NCBI GenBank assembly: GCA_964036155.1
Contig: OZ038422.1
Span: 40,261,201-40,325,200 of the forward strand
Length of the DNA stretch: 64,000 bases
Reading direction: 5' to 3'
Origin: Diploscapter coronatus
Taxonomy: Eukaryota > Nematoda > Chromadorea > Rhabditida > Rhabditidae
In this document: one piece after another, positions 11,101 to 22,120 of the stretch
Numbering within the stretch: position 1 is the stretch's first letter
Layout: each line of letters begins with the position of its first letter
The notes under the pieces: model-generated
Seen by the model: the letters and a program-made list of their open reading frames with translations, nothing else
The model's database searches: none
Told to the model about the DNA's origin: nothing
Position numbers and translations under genes: made by a program

Positions 11101-13854
11101 ATGATAGTGGATCGCTTTGAACTCGGGGCTACCATTCTGAATAAAAATTTTATTAGTGGTAAATAATATATGAAAATGATCACGAAATACAAGATAATGA
11201 CGAAAAAATAAAAATAACGTGTAAACTCTGCGCGCTTCGCGAAAAATAGACGTTTTAGCAAGTGCCTCCATAATTTGTCCGCACCCTGTAAATAACCCTT
11301 TATGAAATTTACAAGCTGATTTTTAAAATATTTTCTGGGAAAAATTCTCATTTGAAATTTTGATTAATCATTCTGACGATCACAGTGATTCATTCAAATA
11401 TTCAAATTTCTCACAATTTCACAAGCACATTGATTTGTATCAATTGATAAAATACTCACTGAAGAGAATGTCATATTCGTGATATATTGTGTCTGTGCAG
11501 AGCCTGAGAATAATAATAGAGCCGAGGGTGAATCCTTGGATGCATTTAGTTGATAAGTCCAAGAATAGGTATAGAGATTTTGTATCCCATAATTGTTATT
11601 AAATTGGCGAAGATCTAAATTTTCATTTATACTAGTTTTAAATTCTTTCTTCAAATTTCTTTTATGGCTTATGAATGTCTCGGCTAAATTATAACCAAGA
11701 ATATGAAAAAATCAGAATCGAGATGTTGCAGATTTTTAGAAAAATCGGAGTCGAAACTTCGTCTCGGCCCTAGAAGAAATCAACATTCGAAAATTTTAAA
11801 CCGAAAACAAAACCAAATTTCCCAAGAATATTTTAAACCGATTTTGAAACGAATGCCAACCTCCATCGCGTCTTTGATAATGATCGTTCAAAAAGGCATT
11901 CTGTTAGGTGTGGAAGAAGAATCCCAAAATTAGCAAATTATCATTCCCGCTCATTTCTTATAACCCCGAATCTCAAACGATCTCGCGTCATTATCAAAAT
12001 GGATAATCAACAAATCAATTTGGCAGAAGATCTCAATCGTCTAATCGACAAGGGAAGTTTGGGAGTAGAGATTGGTCTCAAAAGAGCCACCGAATCAAAC
12101 AGCCCAAGAGACACAAAATCAAAATGGCTCACGAGGCCAAACCCACTAGATCCCCAAACAACCCACGCCCACGCGTTGCGATCTTTGCTATTCATCGTAG
12201 TGAGTTTTAATTCATATTCGTACTTGTATAATCGTTTATGACCACTGCAGTATTATCTGATGGATATTTGAAAACTGAACCATCAAGCTTCACGATGGTT
12301 ATTTGTTTATGTCCGTTTGGAAATGAGATGCCGCCAGCAGCATAGAAGAATAGGCTGAATTATGAAATTGTTTGCGAACTGAATGATAAGGCATATTGAA
12401 AAGGCCTCATTTAGTAATGACTGAATGTAGCATGACAAAATGACTTTTTTTTGTAAGATATTGTAATGAATCCTACATTACGTAATATAAAAAAGAAAAG
12501 AATAACGTCATCAGACATAGGCAGCGCTTAAGCCAAAACCCCCATGCGCATCCCCTCCCCTATATTTTATCGGTTTGGCTAAAACTCTATCTAAGTCTGA
12601 ATGTCATTGGGTCTTTTCAAGATTGTGGTAAATAATCACCTTCCAAGTGGTTTGGCTTTAGTAATATCAGAACCGTCATAAATTAGGTACTGCGTATAAG
12701 AAGCTATATTCAAATTGGATAGAATATTCAGGACTAGCTAAATGATTGTTCATCAAGCAATTTTGTCAGTTCACTTCGAACTTCCAACTAACCGTGCTAC
12801 TTTTGGATGTGATTATATGACTCATTTGGGATGCTATGCTATAGATGATGACGGGCTTCATATTCTTGTCGGTTGAATGATAGATGGCATTTGTTGTGGG
12901 AACTAAGTACACAAGTTATCATTATCCATTTTGAGATAATTTACGTTTCCTATAAGTAGCAGTGAATGCAAAAGTCGATGCACGTCTAAGTGGGCTCGAA
13001 GTTGATAAAGTGAGCACATTCTTCCCAGAAGGTAGGTAGTAAGTTACATTATTTAGTATGAGGTTCCCCCTAAATTGGAGGTTTTTAATCATGTTGGGTT
13101 GATGTATTATATTCTGGCTAATATTTATCAACTGTGACGCAATTATTATTCATAGGGAGTTGAACGAAACCAGATAAGAAAATATTTTTGAAGATGATAT
13201 TACCCATAAAATATACCAAACTTTCTAGATCAATAAACCCATTTGAATAACTAGAAGTAAGAAAATATTTAACCGAAATTCAGAAAATTATTATATTTCA
13301 ATCTAATATTATAAAATCACTAGATTGTTACATGTAATTATATATAGTTGCACTGTCAACTATGTAGTATTTGTCAGGATAAACTAAATTTCCAGTGATA
13401 TCGAGTACCACATATGAACCATTTGGTACGATAATCTAAAATGTTAAGACCATTATTTGAATAACTTGAAAAATAGCCAAATGAACTTTTCTTCAAATTA
13501 ATCATTTGTAAAAGTAGTCATAGAAAATACTAGTAAAAGACGGGCGAGCTAAGAGAGACTTTTCTCACACTATTTGACGGAATGGCTACTTTTTAGATGG
13601 CTATTAGATGAAGAATCTAAACCGCTGAAAAATATCATACATTGAATGTACATGATTGATTATTTGTAGGTTGGAAAATCGTAGGTTTCGTCATATTTCC
13701 TCTACTAGTTGTACTAATGATATCCAAATTTGGACCACAAGCTATAAAACGATCTTTAATATATTATTTTGGAAAAAATCTCACTCCATCCTGCTTGCCC
13801 ATTCGTAAATGATATAAAATATGCGAACGTAGTAAAAATAGTTATACGATGCAT
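8195..13854 (-). CDS. Secreted CUB-like domain protein
   Basis: Thirteen exons join in phase to 608 aa: 13785-13854, 13641-13741, 13332-13436, 12945-13131, 12793-12902, 12640-12737, 12224-12354, 11460-11614, 9841-9911, 9557-9672, 9281-9385, 8807-8996 and 8195-8582. The product opens with a signal peptide (MHRITIFTTFAYFISFTNGQ). A nematode CUB-like domain follows (CGPN...SCTF, IIVPNGSYVVLDITGN, STFAFTATY), then further CUB-like repeats (YTQYLIYDG; GFLTSSNYPFENL; DSGYFITYQF). Many N-glycosylation sequons are present. Relatives in C. elegans (the dod and irg type) are secreted and infection-responsive; that role is inferred here. Intron 8 holds a mariner element in the same orientation, and introns 6 and 11 hold foldbacks. 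An alternative reading with two genes, the first ending at 12207, is possible but lacks a start for the second. Confidence 0.8.
9124..9246. repeat. Foldback element in CUB-like gene intron 11
   Basis: The arms are TTACGAAAGATC and GATCTTTCGTA. The interior reads GTATAGGGTTAAGGGTAGGG, then CATACTATTTCTC. It is a close relative of 13915-14035. The right end reads outward as CAGGGTGC, which recalls the end of the resident mariner element. Confidence 0.75.
9984..11288 (-). mobile_element. maT (DD37D) mariner element, 1305 bp
   Basis: Perfect 27-bp terminal inverted repeats begin CAGGGTGCGGACAAATTATG (9984-10010 and 11262-11288), flanked by TA on both sides (9982-9983 and 11289-11290) as expected for Tc1/mariner insertion. 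The transposase lies inside on the minus strand. Identical terminal repeats point to recent insertion. It occupies intron 8 of the CUB-like gene. Confidence 0.95.
10100..11135 (-). pseudogene. maT-type mariner transposase with one frameshift
   Basis: The start MVAPSSKRSTIITLHQAGHQ opens a helix-turn-helix DNA-binding region. The catalytic acids follow as FSDEKIF, QQDSAPSH and SPDLNPLDYSIW. The spacing between the second and third Asp is 37 residues, which defines the DD37D (maT) group rather than classical DD34D mariner. The coding region would span about 344 aa, the normal length. It is interrupted by one extra base in a run of six T on the plus strand (10799-10804), which shifts the frame between the DNA-binding and catalytic parts. 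A single assembly or read error in the homopolymer is an alternative explanation. Confidence 0.9.
12513..12600. repeat. Short imperfect foldback in CUB-like gene intron 6
   Basis: The left arm CAGACATAGGCAGCGCTTAA pairs with the right arm ending TAGATAGAGTTTTAGCCAAA when inverted. The interior is C-rich (CCCCATGCGCATCCCCTCCC). It was probably a small non-autonomous transposon. Confidence 0.6.
13500..13612. repeat. Foldback carrying the shared AAATAGTGTGAGAAAAG core
   Basis: The weak outer arms are AAAAGTAG.CA and TG.CTACTTTTT. The minus-strand reading of 13561-13577 is AAATAGTGTGAGAAAAG, identical to 46036-46052 in an element with unrelated arms. It sits in intron 2 of the CUB-like gene. Confidence 0.6.
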
Positions 13855-13914
13855 ATTGTGCCTAAAATATAGTTCAAATGAATTTTACATCTAAAAACGT
13901 TCATAAATATACGG

Positions 13915-14035
13915 CGATTATGAAAGATTGCATATTTGCATTGTGGGGGAGTATAGGGTTAGAGGCAGAATAAAAGATAGACACTTCTCTTTTTTGCATA
14001 CTATTTCTCCAAAACTCGATCTTTCATAGCACCCT
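13915..14035. repeat. Foldback element upstream of the CUB-like gene
   Basis: The arms are TATGAAAGATTG and CGATCTTTCATA, and the core reads GTATAGGGTTAGAGG, then CATACTATTTCTCC. It is the same family as 9124-9246, about 4.8 kb away. It lies 60 bp upstream of the CUB-like start codon. Confidence 0.75.
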
Positions 14036-14542
14036 ACAATATCAATAAATCAAGAAAATCATCATTTGTGACTCAGAAATGATGGAAAAAATTGATCACC
14101 CCCTTTCATTGATAATCTGCAAGATTTCGACCAGACAGATTAGAGTTCTACAATTTAAATTCGGATTCAAATGCTCAATGATAAGAAATGTGGTCCTAAT
14201 ATTGAACTGAACTCTGTCATAGTCCTCAAATAAAATGTTCATTCAAAAATTGAATGACGTTTTGAAATTGTCGCAGCACAAAAATGACTCAATGTTTTCT
14301 TGAAAATGTTGCAGCACACTAAATAAAATATAATTTTAAAATTTGTTGATCAGATAATAAGTCGAGTTCTCAAAAACTATGCCATAAGATGTATGAACTC
14401 GGTTCAACCTTAATGTTACCTAAATTTACCGAGTTATATAACATTTTTGAAGAAAACAATCACATGCTGCTTATGGGATTAGAAATCATGTAGGCATATT
14501 TTCGCGAATATTTTTCTACAAATTAACGTGGAATTATATTAA

Positions 14543-14668
14543 TTTACATGTACAATCGCCGAAAACCCCGAAAAATTGTTCCAGGAACAAGTAAAATTCG
14601 CAGTTTACAGCGAGCATGAATTTATCGGCCTGACTTACGCCCACTTTTTGTCCGATTGCCTGCGATAG
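14543..14668 (+). other. Short coding-like frame without a start
   Basis: The frame reads TIAENPEKLFQEQVKFAVYS, then EHEFIGLTYAHFLSDCLR and a stop. Its composition is much more protein-like than the surroundings, but there is no in-frame ATG and no clear acceptor. It is possibly a remnant exon. The family is not recognised. Confidence 0.25.
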
Positions 14669-14723
14669 ACTGAGCTATTCGAAAAATCTTCATTTAGAAA
14701 TTATCAATATAAATAAAAAGCCA

Positions 14724-14806
14724 TTAGTAAAACTCGTACAACGAATGTGTTATGGGCTATGAGACTAGGATTGAGATAGATTAGGGCATTGTACGAGTTT
14801 TACTAG
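14724..14806. repeat. Hairpin, 18-bp near-perfect arms
   Basis: TTAGTAAAACTCGTACAA at 14724-14741 pairs with TTGTACGAGTTTTACTAG at 14789-14806 around a loop of about 47 nt. It lacks the GAAATAGT core, so it belongs to a different family. Confidence 0.65.
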
Positions 14807-15946
14807 TTACCATCTAAAATGGAAAGATAAATTGAAAAGATTAAAAAAACTGAGATGACAAGACCAAGTTATTCACTATTTATAGAGTGCAATAAGTGAT
14901 AATGCCACATAAGGCCAGACACACTCCTATTGATAATTATCATTTTATGATGAGATAATTTTTAACTCCAACACTTAATTTCATCGATAACCTTTCAGTA
15001 CAGTGTCAACTTGTCAAATAGTTTTTTTTATCTAAAACCATATCGATAGGCTTTTGCCATTGCGTATTGTGGTTGATGACTCCTAATTCGCTCGCATTAG
15101 TCAATTTTTGAACCGATTTTAGAATGTTCGCGTGAGATGACGCAATGCAAACAATTAAACTCAATTTCAAAATTTGTTTTCAAACCATTACGTCATTTTG
15201 AATTTTATAATCGTATCTTTATGAATATTGTGGCAAGCACGGAAAACAACTATGTATTTCTCCTTCCCGATTGCTTTCTCAGGTGCTAGCGAACGCGCTA
15301 TTTCTGTCCATGCGGTTTGACTTGAGCCCTTAGTCGCATCATTTAAAGATTTATTTCATATTTAGAAAAAGAACAAAAGTAACAGAGCAGTCGTGTTCTG
15401 TCCTGTTCGATAGAAAGAACCAAGTTTTAGGCTCAGTAGAGTATGATACCATCCCTCTATCGAGAGATTGCAGAGAAAAAGAGCAATAAAACAGAACATA
15501 TGAGTGGTATGGGAAAGATACCGAATCAGGCAAATGACGAAAGTTTTCTAAGCAGCGAAGAAATCAAAAGATCACCACCAAAAATTCAAAAACCAAAGGA
15601 AATTCGGTGCGATCGACACAGTCAGAATTGATTTGTATTTTCCAATTCGATCAAAATTTGTAAGTAACACACTGATCCATTCCCTTGTGAATTCTGAATA
15701 AGCAATAATTTATCGTGTTTCACGTAATTCTGAGCCTTTTTCATAAATTTCCTTATGATTGATAACATTTTATGAACAAGCAATTCAAGCTGATAGCAGA
15801 ATAAAGTAGAAGAGCAGCATAACAATAAAACAAGAAGTAGCTATGAAAGCGCGTGTTAATCACTTCAGTCATTTCAATGCTTATATTGACTTGCCATCTT
15901 TGCAGTTAAGATAGGCAATAATTTTGCTCCGTGTATCGATCAAAAT

Positions 15947-18027
15947 ATGAACCTTTTATTCCGATTTATTCTTTTGGTTCTGTGTTTTTATTTTTCTAAT
16001 GCAGACTGTCGACCAGGAGAATATAAATATAACTCAAGGTCTGACAATATTCTAGTATTTTTCGAAGAAATCAAATGATTTTGAAGATGCTTCCGATTCG
16101 TAAATTCTCCGAGAACCTTCGACGACAGTGAAAACTATTGTAAATCGCTTGGATATCATCTGGTGTCTATTCATGAGTGAGAAAAAGGACTTTTTCTGAG
16201 AATTTATTATTCAGTATGTATTAATTTCAGCGCATTTGAAAACGCCTACTTACAAAGTAAGTCTATCATTTTCCTAAGAATTCTGGGGGGTGATGATAGA
16301 TTGCAACTTCAAATCAACTCTATAAATTTTTTGAAAAATTCGATCGATATGATCCTGAATCGGAATTGAACCTTTCCACAGTTTGAAATTAGAGTTTCTA
16401 ACTTCCTCGTTTGTTTTTACAAAAAAAAAACTCAGTAACATCAATTATAGATTGTGGTTATCAACTTTAGTTTTGAGCGATTTGGAACATCCTAGATCTT
16501 CATCTAGAATAATGTTTGATCATTTCAGATATTTCAAAGCACGAATTCGAGTTGTCTGATTCATATTTTCGAATTGGTCTCAACACTTCTGACGATATCA
16601 TCTGGCAATGGACAGACAGTACCATTTACAATTATTGGGTGTGGAGTCCTGGTGAGTGGAATTCATCTCTGAGGCTAATTGTATTTTAATCAATTTGTCA
16701 TTGTTGTTATCATCTGTAAATATCACCAAATTTTGTTAGCTAGTCCACATAAACTTACAAAACAGGTGATATTTACAAGTAACCATCTTTTATCCAAGTT
16801 TCTCATAATCACAGGTGAACCACCCATTGGAGGAGGTCGATGTGCTGCAATGATTATTGCAGATGGAAAATGGTAACTTTTCGATAAATGAAATACCGAT
16901 TAGAAAAGAAAAGGTACTTTTAGGCGAGCATATCCATGCTCAACAACATTAAATTTTGTGTGTGCTGGAAATGCGTCGGGACCAGTGACGAGTGGAACGA
17001 CTGGAACGAGAACAAGCAACACTGGTTCGACACAGGCGTCGACCTCACCAACATCAACACCTACTCCGACGACGACTTGCCCTTGTAATGGAAGAGCATT
17101 TTATGGAGAACTTGCTGTTGTTTTCGAACTCAGAGATTCAGCATTAGATATCACTAGAGTAAGGATTGCGTAGAGATAAACTAATTCGGTAGAAAACCAT
17201 TTTAGAATATCGAAAATTACATCGAACGATCATTATTGAATTATACGGGCAACCCATATATTTTGAATTGGGATTGCGATATTCCAGCCACAATGCTTGT
17301 ACTACTTCCATATCCAAGAACGCTTGATTATCCATTATTTTCGACGAACTTTACCTTCTATGGCATGATATTGTAAGTTTTCTTCTTTAATCTTTTATCT
17401 GCTAAAATCAAGACATCTCAATTTTAGTGACATGGATAAAGTTGTAACACTAATCGAAGATGATTTTAATCCCAGTCATCCAGATATCACTAGTATAACT
17501 GTTCAAGAGTAAGTAAATTCATATCCTATATCACACTAGATAATGTTTCTTTCGTTTAGTGGATTAGAGTATCAATATAATTTTTGTCGTGATCAAGAAA
17601 TTGATTATATTCCTCCGAAGTTTACTATACTAATAGCCAATGGGTATAAATTGAGAATTTTCACTTTTCATTCAAAATAGCAAGAAGCTATTGAAAGACT
17701 TTAAGCAATGATGATCCTAATTCGGCTAAGCAAATCGCAGATGAAATGAAACGCAATAATTTTACTATAGTAACGCTAGCATTCATGACTGACAAGTCTA
17801 AAATAGCAGGTGAGAATTTATAGGATTGATATTCTGTAAAAAAAAAGCCAGTTCAGGACTAGCATCAGACCCTTCTTACGAATTTCAGCTCGATTCCACT
17901 GATCAGTTTGATGCTGTGTCAAATAAAATCGGAAAAACATTGTGTAAGTTCTAGTTTATTTGAAATTTGATCAATTCTCCATTTAGTTGATCTATCAAAC
18001 CGATGCATTTCTTCTGCAACGCTTTGA
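15947..18027 (+). CDS. C-type lectin with VWA-like domain, secreted
   Basis: About twelve exons join in phase to roughly 395 aa. A signal peptide (MNLLFRFILLVLCFYFSNAD) is followed by a C-type lectin domain: CFRF, SENYCKSLGYHLVSIH, IIWQWTDSTIYNYWVWSPGE, GRCAAMI and a closing FVCAG. The usual EPN/WND sugar-binding motifs are not clear, so calcium-dependent binding is uncertain. A Thr/Ser-rich linker (TSPTSTPTPTTT) leads to a VWA-like half (LAVVFELRDSALDITR, FTILIANG, FTIVTLAFMTD). This order is common among nematode clec proteins, many of which respond to infection. The stop at 18025-18027 sits just before the second copy of the duplicated segment. Confidence 0.85.
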
Positions 18028-18074
18028 GTCCCTTTATAGTGGAAAGTAGGATTGCATCATCACTTTTTGCTCTT

Positions 18075-20300
18075 CATATTTAGAGAGACCAAGTCTCCTC
18101 TTTTTGAGGGAGAGAAAGAATGCATGAATTTTTCCGCCGTTTCAATTATCGTTAATTGATAATTTCATGAAACCAAGACACCAATTAGAGTAATAAAATG
18201 CGCCTAAAATGATGGCGTCGTTGGTTTTTCGAAAAAAGGCCTTCTGAAGGCATGAATGACGTCGGAACTCTAGGAGCATAAGTTTTGATGGGATGGACTG
18301 TTTTTGAAAATCTAAAAAGTTTTGAGTTATTCACGATCTCGCTTATCACTCTGATATAAAATTTTTTCCAATTCAGCCTATTAGGAAAAACCACTTGGCC
18401 TCTCTATTTATACTATCTCCAGTAAGATATTGCTGAAGAGAATATAATTAGCAGTGGATTTCAGTAGATGACGCTTTCACTTTCAGACCAGGGGATAAAC
18501 TCCAGAACGCACTCTCAATACTATTCTACTCTACTGTTCCTGCACTTCCCTGTTCTATTTCTCGGATGATTGGTCCACCCACTCTTTCTATGTCTTCTCA
18601 ATTTCTTCTCATAAACTTGTAACTCGTTTAATCTGCACCTCTAAATAAATCTGTTTGTTGTCTGATTGCAAATATACAGTTGTACCAGTTACAAAAATTG
18701 AAATTTTTACTGAATTATAGTAGAGGTAAACATTAAAGCTTCAGTATATAATTTTCACAAAAAAGGACTTGAGTGTGGAAACCATGGCAACTATCATATC
18801 TGAAAACAGCCGAAGTTTAGCTTTCACTCAAACAAAACGTGATTTTTAGAATAAAAGATACGCCGGAACTTGGGACAGAAGATTCGAAGTTTTGTGAAAT
18901 TCACAAAATTGCATCGAATTTCACAACGAGATGACGACTGAGCCTAGAGCCGCGCAGTGTTGCTGTTGTAGTGCGAGGGTATGCTAATTTCATCCATGAT
19001 CTAAAAATTATAATAGTTGAAGTTTATTTGAAATATTCTGTTTTAATAATTGAAGATTTTAAGATTATTTCACTAAAAAAATCTATTATCCATGTTTTTT
19101 TTAATCAAAATTCCCAATTTCAGGTCGCTCTGATCTTTCTACTATGTTTCTGGATCGTTTGGGAAGCAATTGAAGCGGCTTACTCGATTCACAAAATATT
19201 CAATCACATTTATCAGAAGTCTTACACGTGTTTACTGTTTTCCAGAGTGTGGAGGGTAATTTTAAAATTATTTCTTCAAAATTTTACGTTTTTTCTTAAG
19301 TTTGTTAAACTGGCCCTTTACATTCTCTTCCTGTACGGCGCTGTGAAACGTCAGCCGCGCATCCTCATGGCCGGCTTTATTTATAGCGTAAGTTCGATAA
19401 ATCTCGTAACCGGAAAATCGTTTATCAATTTTTAGATAATCGAAGTTGTTCTGACCGGAATCTGGTGTCTGCGTGTCATTATTATGCCGTCAGGTACGTC
19501 AATAGTTTGACTTGAAAACATTTTAGAGCGGTTGACTTTTCATTAAAAACTAAAAAAGAATATTTAAATAAATGTGTTCCTTTTTCATCCCATTACTCTT
19601 ATTTCAAATTTTTAAAATTATATTTTATTTTTCATTTTCAGTATTCAACGACTTTTTCTTTGGTCAGACTAATATGAACATGACTTCGGAGATGGGCTCA
19701 GGACAGGGGTCGTCTATGTCTTCGCAGCAGCAACAACAAATGGAGGAGACGAAATTAATCGATTCGTTCATCTTCGAGTTCACCGCTATCATAATAAGCG
19801 CCACACTGATCGGTCTGTTTATGTCCATTTCTTCTATGTATTTCATTTTAGCTGGTGTAGGACGTCTTTCAACAAAAACGAGTTACTTTGAGTTTTCTGT
19901 TACAAATCGTCCTACACTCACAATTTTGATATTCTTGAAAATTAACCAACTTTTAAGCTAAATTGGTAAGAAGAGATGATCGAACTCTCGTAGAAGCCTT
20001 TAATTTACACGTATTGATAAAAACATAATTAGTAAATAGATCCATTTTTGCTTGCCTCAAATTCATTGAATATTAGCAGAATCAATGAGCTTTTAATCCC
20101 TTTTAGACTACAATAATAATTAGAATACAATTTGAATTTCTAACTATGATGAAGAAATTTCAGTTCAAAGCATGATCTGCTACTTGTACTTCATCGTGTA
20201 TCGGAGGGCGAAAAGCTTCCAAGACAGCCAGGCGACGGTTTGCGCTGTGGGCGTCGTCATGGAGCAGGGCAACTACCCTAATTACCCACCCTATGACCCG
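18075..20300 (+). repeat. Segmental duplication, copy 2
   Basis: Homologous to 4590-6890. Similarity begins just downstream of the lectin stop codon. It fades inside the last exon of the resident gene, where the C-terminal codons run into an unrelated hairpin (20333-20401). Confidence 0.9.
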
Positions 20301-20354
20301 AGACGACTTATGAGTCAAAATGGCCCAAATTGGGTCCATATGGGTCCATGGTAG
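18931..20354 (+). CDS. LAPTM-like four-transmembrane protein, copy 2
   Basis: Exons match copy 1: 18931-18978, 19124-19255, 19301-19387, 19436-19493, one from 19642, and 20164-20354. Exon 3 is nearly identical to copy 1, whereas TM1 (VALIFLLCFWIVWEAIEAAY) and the TM3-TM4 loop differ strongly. The copy 1 donor after exon 5 (GCGA/GTAAGT) is lost here. A downstream donor at GCTG/GTGTAGG would keep phase and lengthen TM4; without it, reading runs to a stop at 19961. The C-terminus ends MSQNGPNWVHMGPW, encoded by a hairpin absent from copy 1. It may be a diverging paralogue or an early pseudogene. Confidence 0.65.
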
Positions 20355-20401
20355 GCACATTGCGGTCCATGGCTAGAAACATCCATGGGCCCATATTGAC
20401 C
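20333..20401. repeat. Hairpin overlapping the stop codon of copy 2
   Basis: GGTCCATATGGGTCCATGG pairs with CCATGGGCCCATATTGACC (17 of 19 positions). It encodes the last residues of the four-TM copy 2 and marks the end of its homology to copy 1. Confidence 0.7.
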
Positions 20402-20609
20402 TTTTTTGCTTTTTTCCACAATTTTACACCCGTATTTGTTTATTTTCAATATATTCGTTAAAGAATATCTTTCACTAACAAAATAAGATCATCATCACCA
20501 AACAATATAGTAGAGCATTGGTATCACATATTGCTATAATACATAATTTTACTGACAATGAGTCAGAAAGAGCGCATTGACGTGGGAGAACGTAATGAAG
20601 GGCCCCCTG

Positions 20610-20703
20610 CATTAGGTAATGCATAGGCACTGACTCTTTCCTTATTTTTCCCTTTGCCTACACTCCCTCACTCTAAAATCCGGTGCTTATGCGGTGCCTA
20701 ATG
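20610..20703. repeat. Foldback with CACTCYYTCACYCTAAAATCC core
   Basis: The arms CATTAGGTAATGCATAGGCA and GTGCTTATGCGGTGCCTAAT are inverted copies. The core CTACACTCCCTCACTCTAAA is shared, with few changes, with 41380-41520, whose arms differ. Confidence 0.65.
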
Positions 20704-21359
20704 AAAGATAGAGTTTCGTAAAAATTGCTTACGACATTAATATTGTGAAATAACAACGACATGAATCATGAACAATTCCTGTCCATCGCACGAATACCAA
20801 TGATGACCAGAAAAGGCTTGAGTAAAATAGAAAATTTGGGAAAATTAATTTTTTATTAATCATTTCATACAAATGAATCTACACATAGAGATCGACTTCT
20901 GAAAAGTCATAGAAAAATATTATTTATCGTCATCATACCCGTTCTCAAATAGCGAAAAGTTGTTCTTGAGACAACATTTAAGAGTAAACGTCAGGATTAT
21001 GCAAAGTGATGTGAAACAGGGGTCCTCGAATCGGACTGATTTTCACCTATATAGTACAGTTTTTACGCTGATTCTCGTGATACTATCCGTTTTTCGTAAA
21101 AATGAAAGTGGGCGAAGCTATGCTAGTTTCGAGTTTTTAAATACCCCATGTCAGAAAAAATTAATAACTTTCTAATTTGTGGACCAAATCAAATGATTCT
21201 TTTCCATTCGACAGCATTTTATCAATAGATTATCAAGCAATAAAATAAGAAGTTTTTAATGTCTGACAAGCTAGATGTTCATAGTAATCAAACAAAAAAG
21301 ACTAACCGAATTTGATTTAGAATTATGAAATTTACGAATTTTCTAAATCGAATTTAAAC

Positions 21360-21499
21360 GGCAATTACGAAAAACCACCACCTCACCACGTCTTTTTTTT
21401 ACGAAGAAACTCCAAGCTCCGCCCCCTACTTTTTTCTTTTCCCTCTTGTGTCTAAAGACGTGGTGAGGTGGTGAGGTGGTGGTTTTTCGTAATTACCTC
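21360..21499. repeat. Long near-perfect hairpin
   Basis: The left arm, starting at 21361 GCAATTACGAAAAACCACCA, pairs over about 38 bases with the right arm ending at about 21496. The right arm carries one extra GTGAGGTG unit. The loop of about 55 nt contains a run of C followed by pyrimidines. It is probably a non-autonomous element; transcription across it would give stable double-stranded RNA. Confidence 0.75.
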
Positions 21500-21872
21500 A
21501 AGTGTTCAATAAAAACATTGTTTCATTCATTCTGTTCGAAGATAGCTGATATCAAAGTGTAACATCTTGTCTTGTAAGATAAAGTTCATACATGACCGTT
21601 GTCAGAATACAGTCTACGTACACTAATTATCCTCTTAAAATCATCTTGTGGATAGCTGGAAATTCGGATTAATTGTAATTAAATATTACTTACAAAGTAT
21701 TAATTTAGGTAAAGAAAGTGAAAACCTGCATATATGATGTGAAAATCAGCCAAATCGGCAGACCCCTGTACCTCACCATTTTTACTGGTCCTGATATTTA
21801 CTCTTAGTTCCCCACGACGAGAGATTTATTTATGAAAATATATGGTTTTACTCACTTGCTATTTTTGGGTAG

Positions 21873-22120
21873 ATCTGGCATACTGGCGACGAATCCTTTC
21901 CCGGCTTAGACACAAAACAACCAAAAATGCTTATTTTCAATATTCTGAGAAAATCCGGCATGAAAAATATGCAGAATTTTATGCTGATTCCGAATCTGAA
22001 AGCCGTTGTTTTAATTCGCATCGATACATGTCGATTTGTGATCGAAAGAATGCAGACTCAATGCTAAGGAAAAACAGAAATTTTATGTCGCCACCGCCAT
22101 ATGCCCAGGTCTACTCATAA
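21873..22120 (+). other. Possible terminal exon with a PPPY motif
   Basis: After the acceptor-like GGGTAG, one frame is open for about 80 codons. It includes LAYWRRILSRLRHKTT and ends MSPPPYAQVYS and stop. The PPPY motif would fit a WW-domain or ubiquitin-ligase contact. No upstream exon was found, so gene status is doubtful. Confidence 0.3.

Larger units (their letters stand above)
13855..15946. other. Intergenic between divergent CUB-like and lectin genes
   Basis: This presumed shared upstream region holds a foldback (13915-14035), a second hairpin (14724-14806) and a short coding-like frame (14543-14668). The rest is AT-rich with no supported exon. Candidate promoters of both flanking genes must lie here, but I cannot point to a specific site. 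Confidence 0.5.

Noticed and set aside
10583..11120. Plus-strand frames across the mariner element
   Set aside because: They are antisense shadows of the transposase.
11999..12241. 80-codon plus-strand frame starting MDNQQINLAEDLN
   Set aside because: It lies antisense in a CUB-like intron and overlaps exon 7; no partner exons or recognised domain.
12207..12354. CUB-like locus as two genes, the first ending at 12207
   Set aside because: The second gene would lack a start and signal peptide, while an in-phase GTACGA donor at 12223 joins both halves. Kept only as an alternative.
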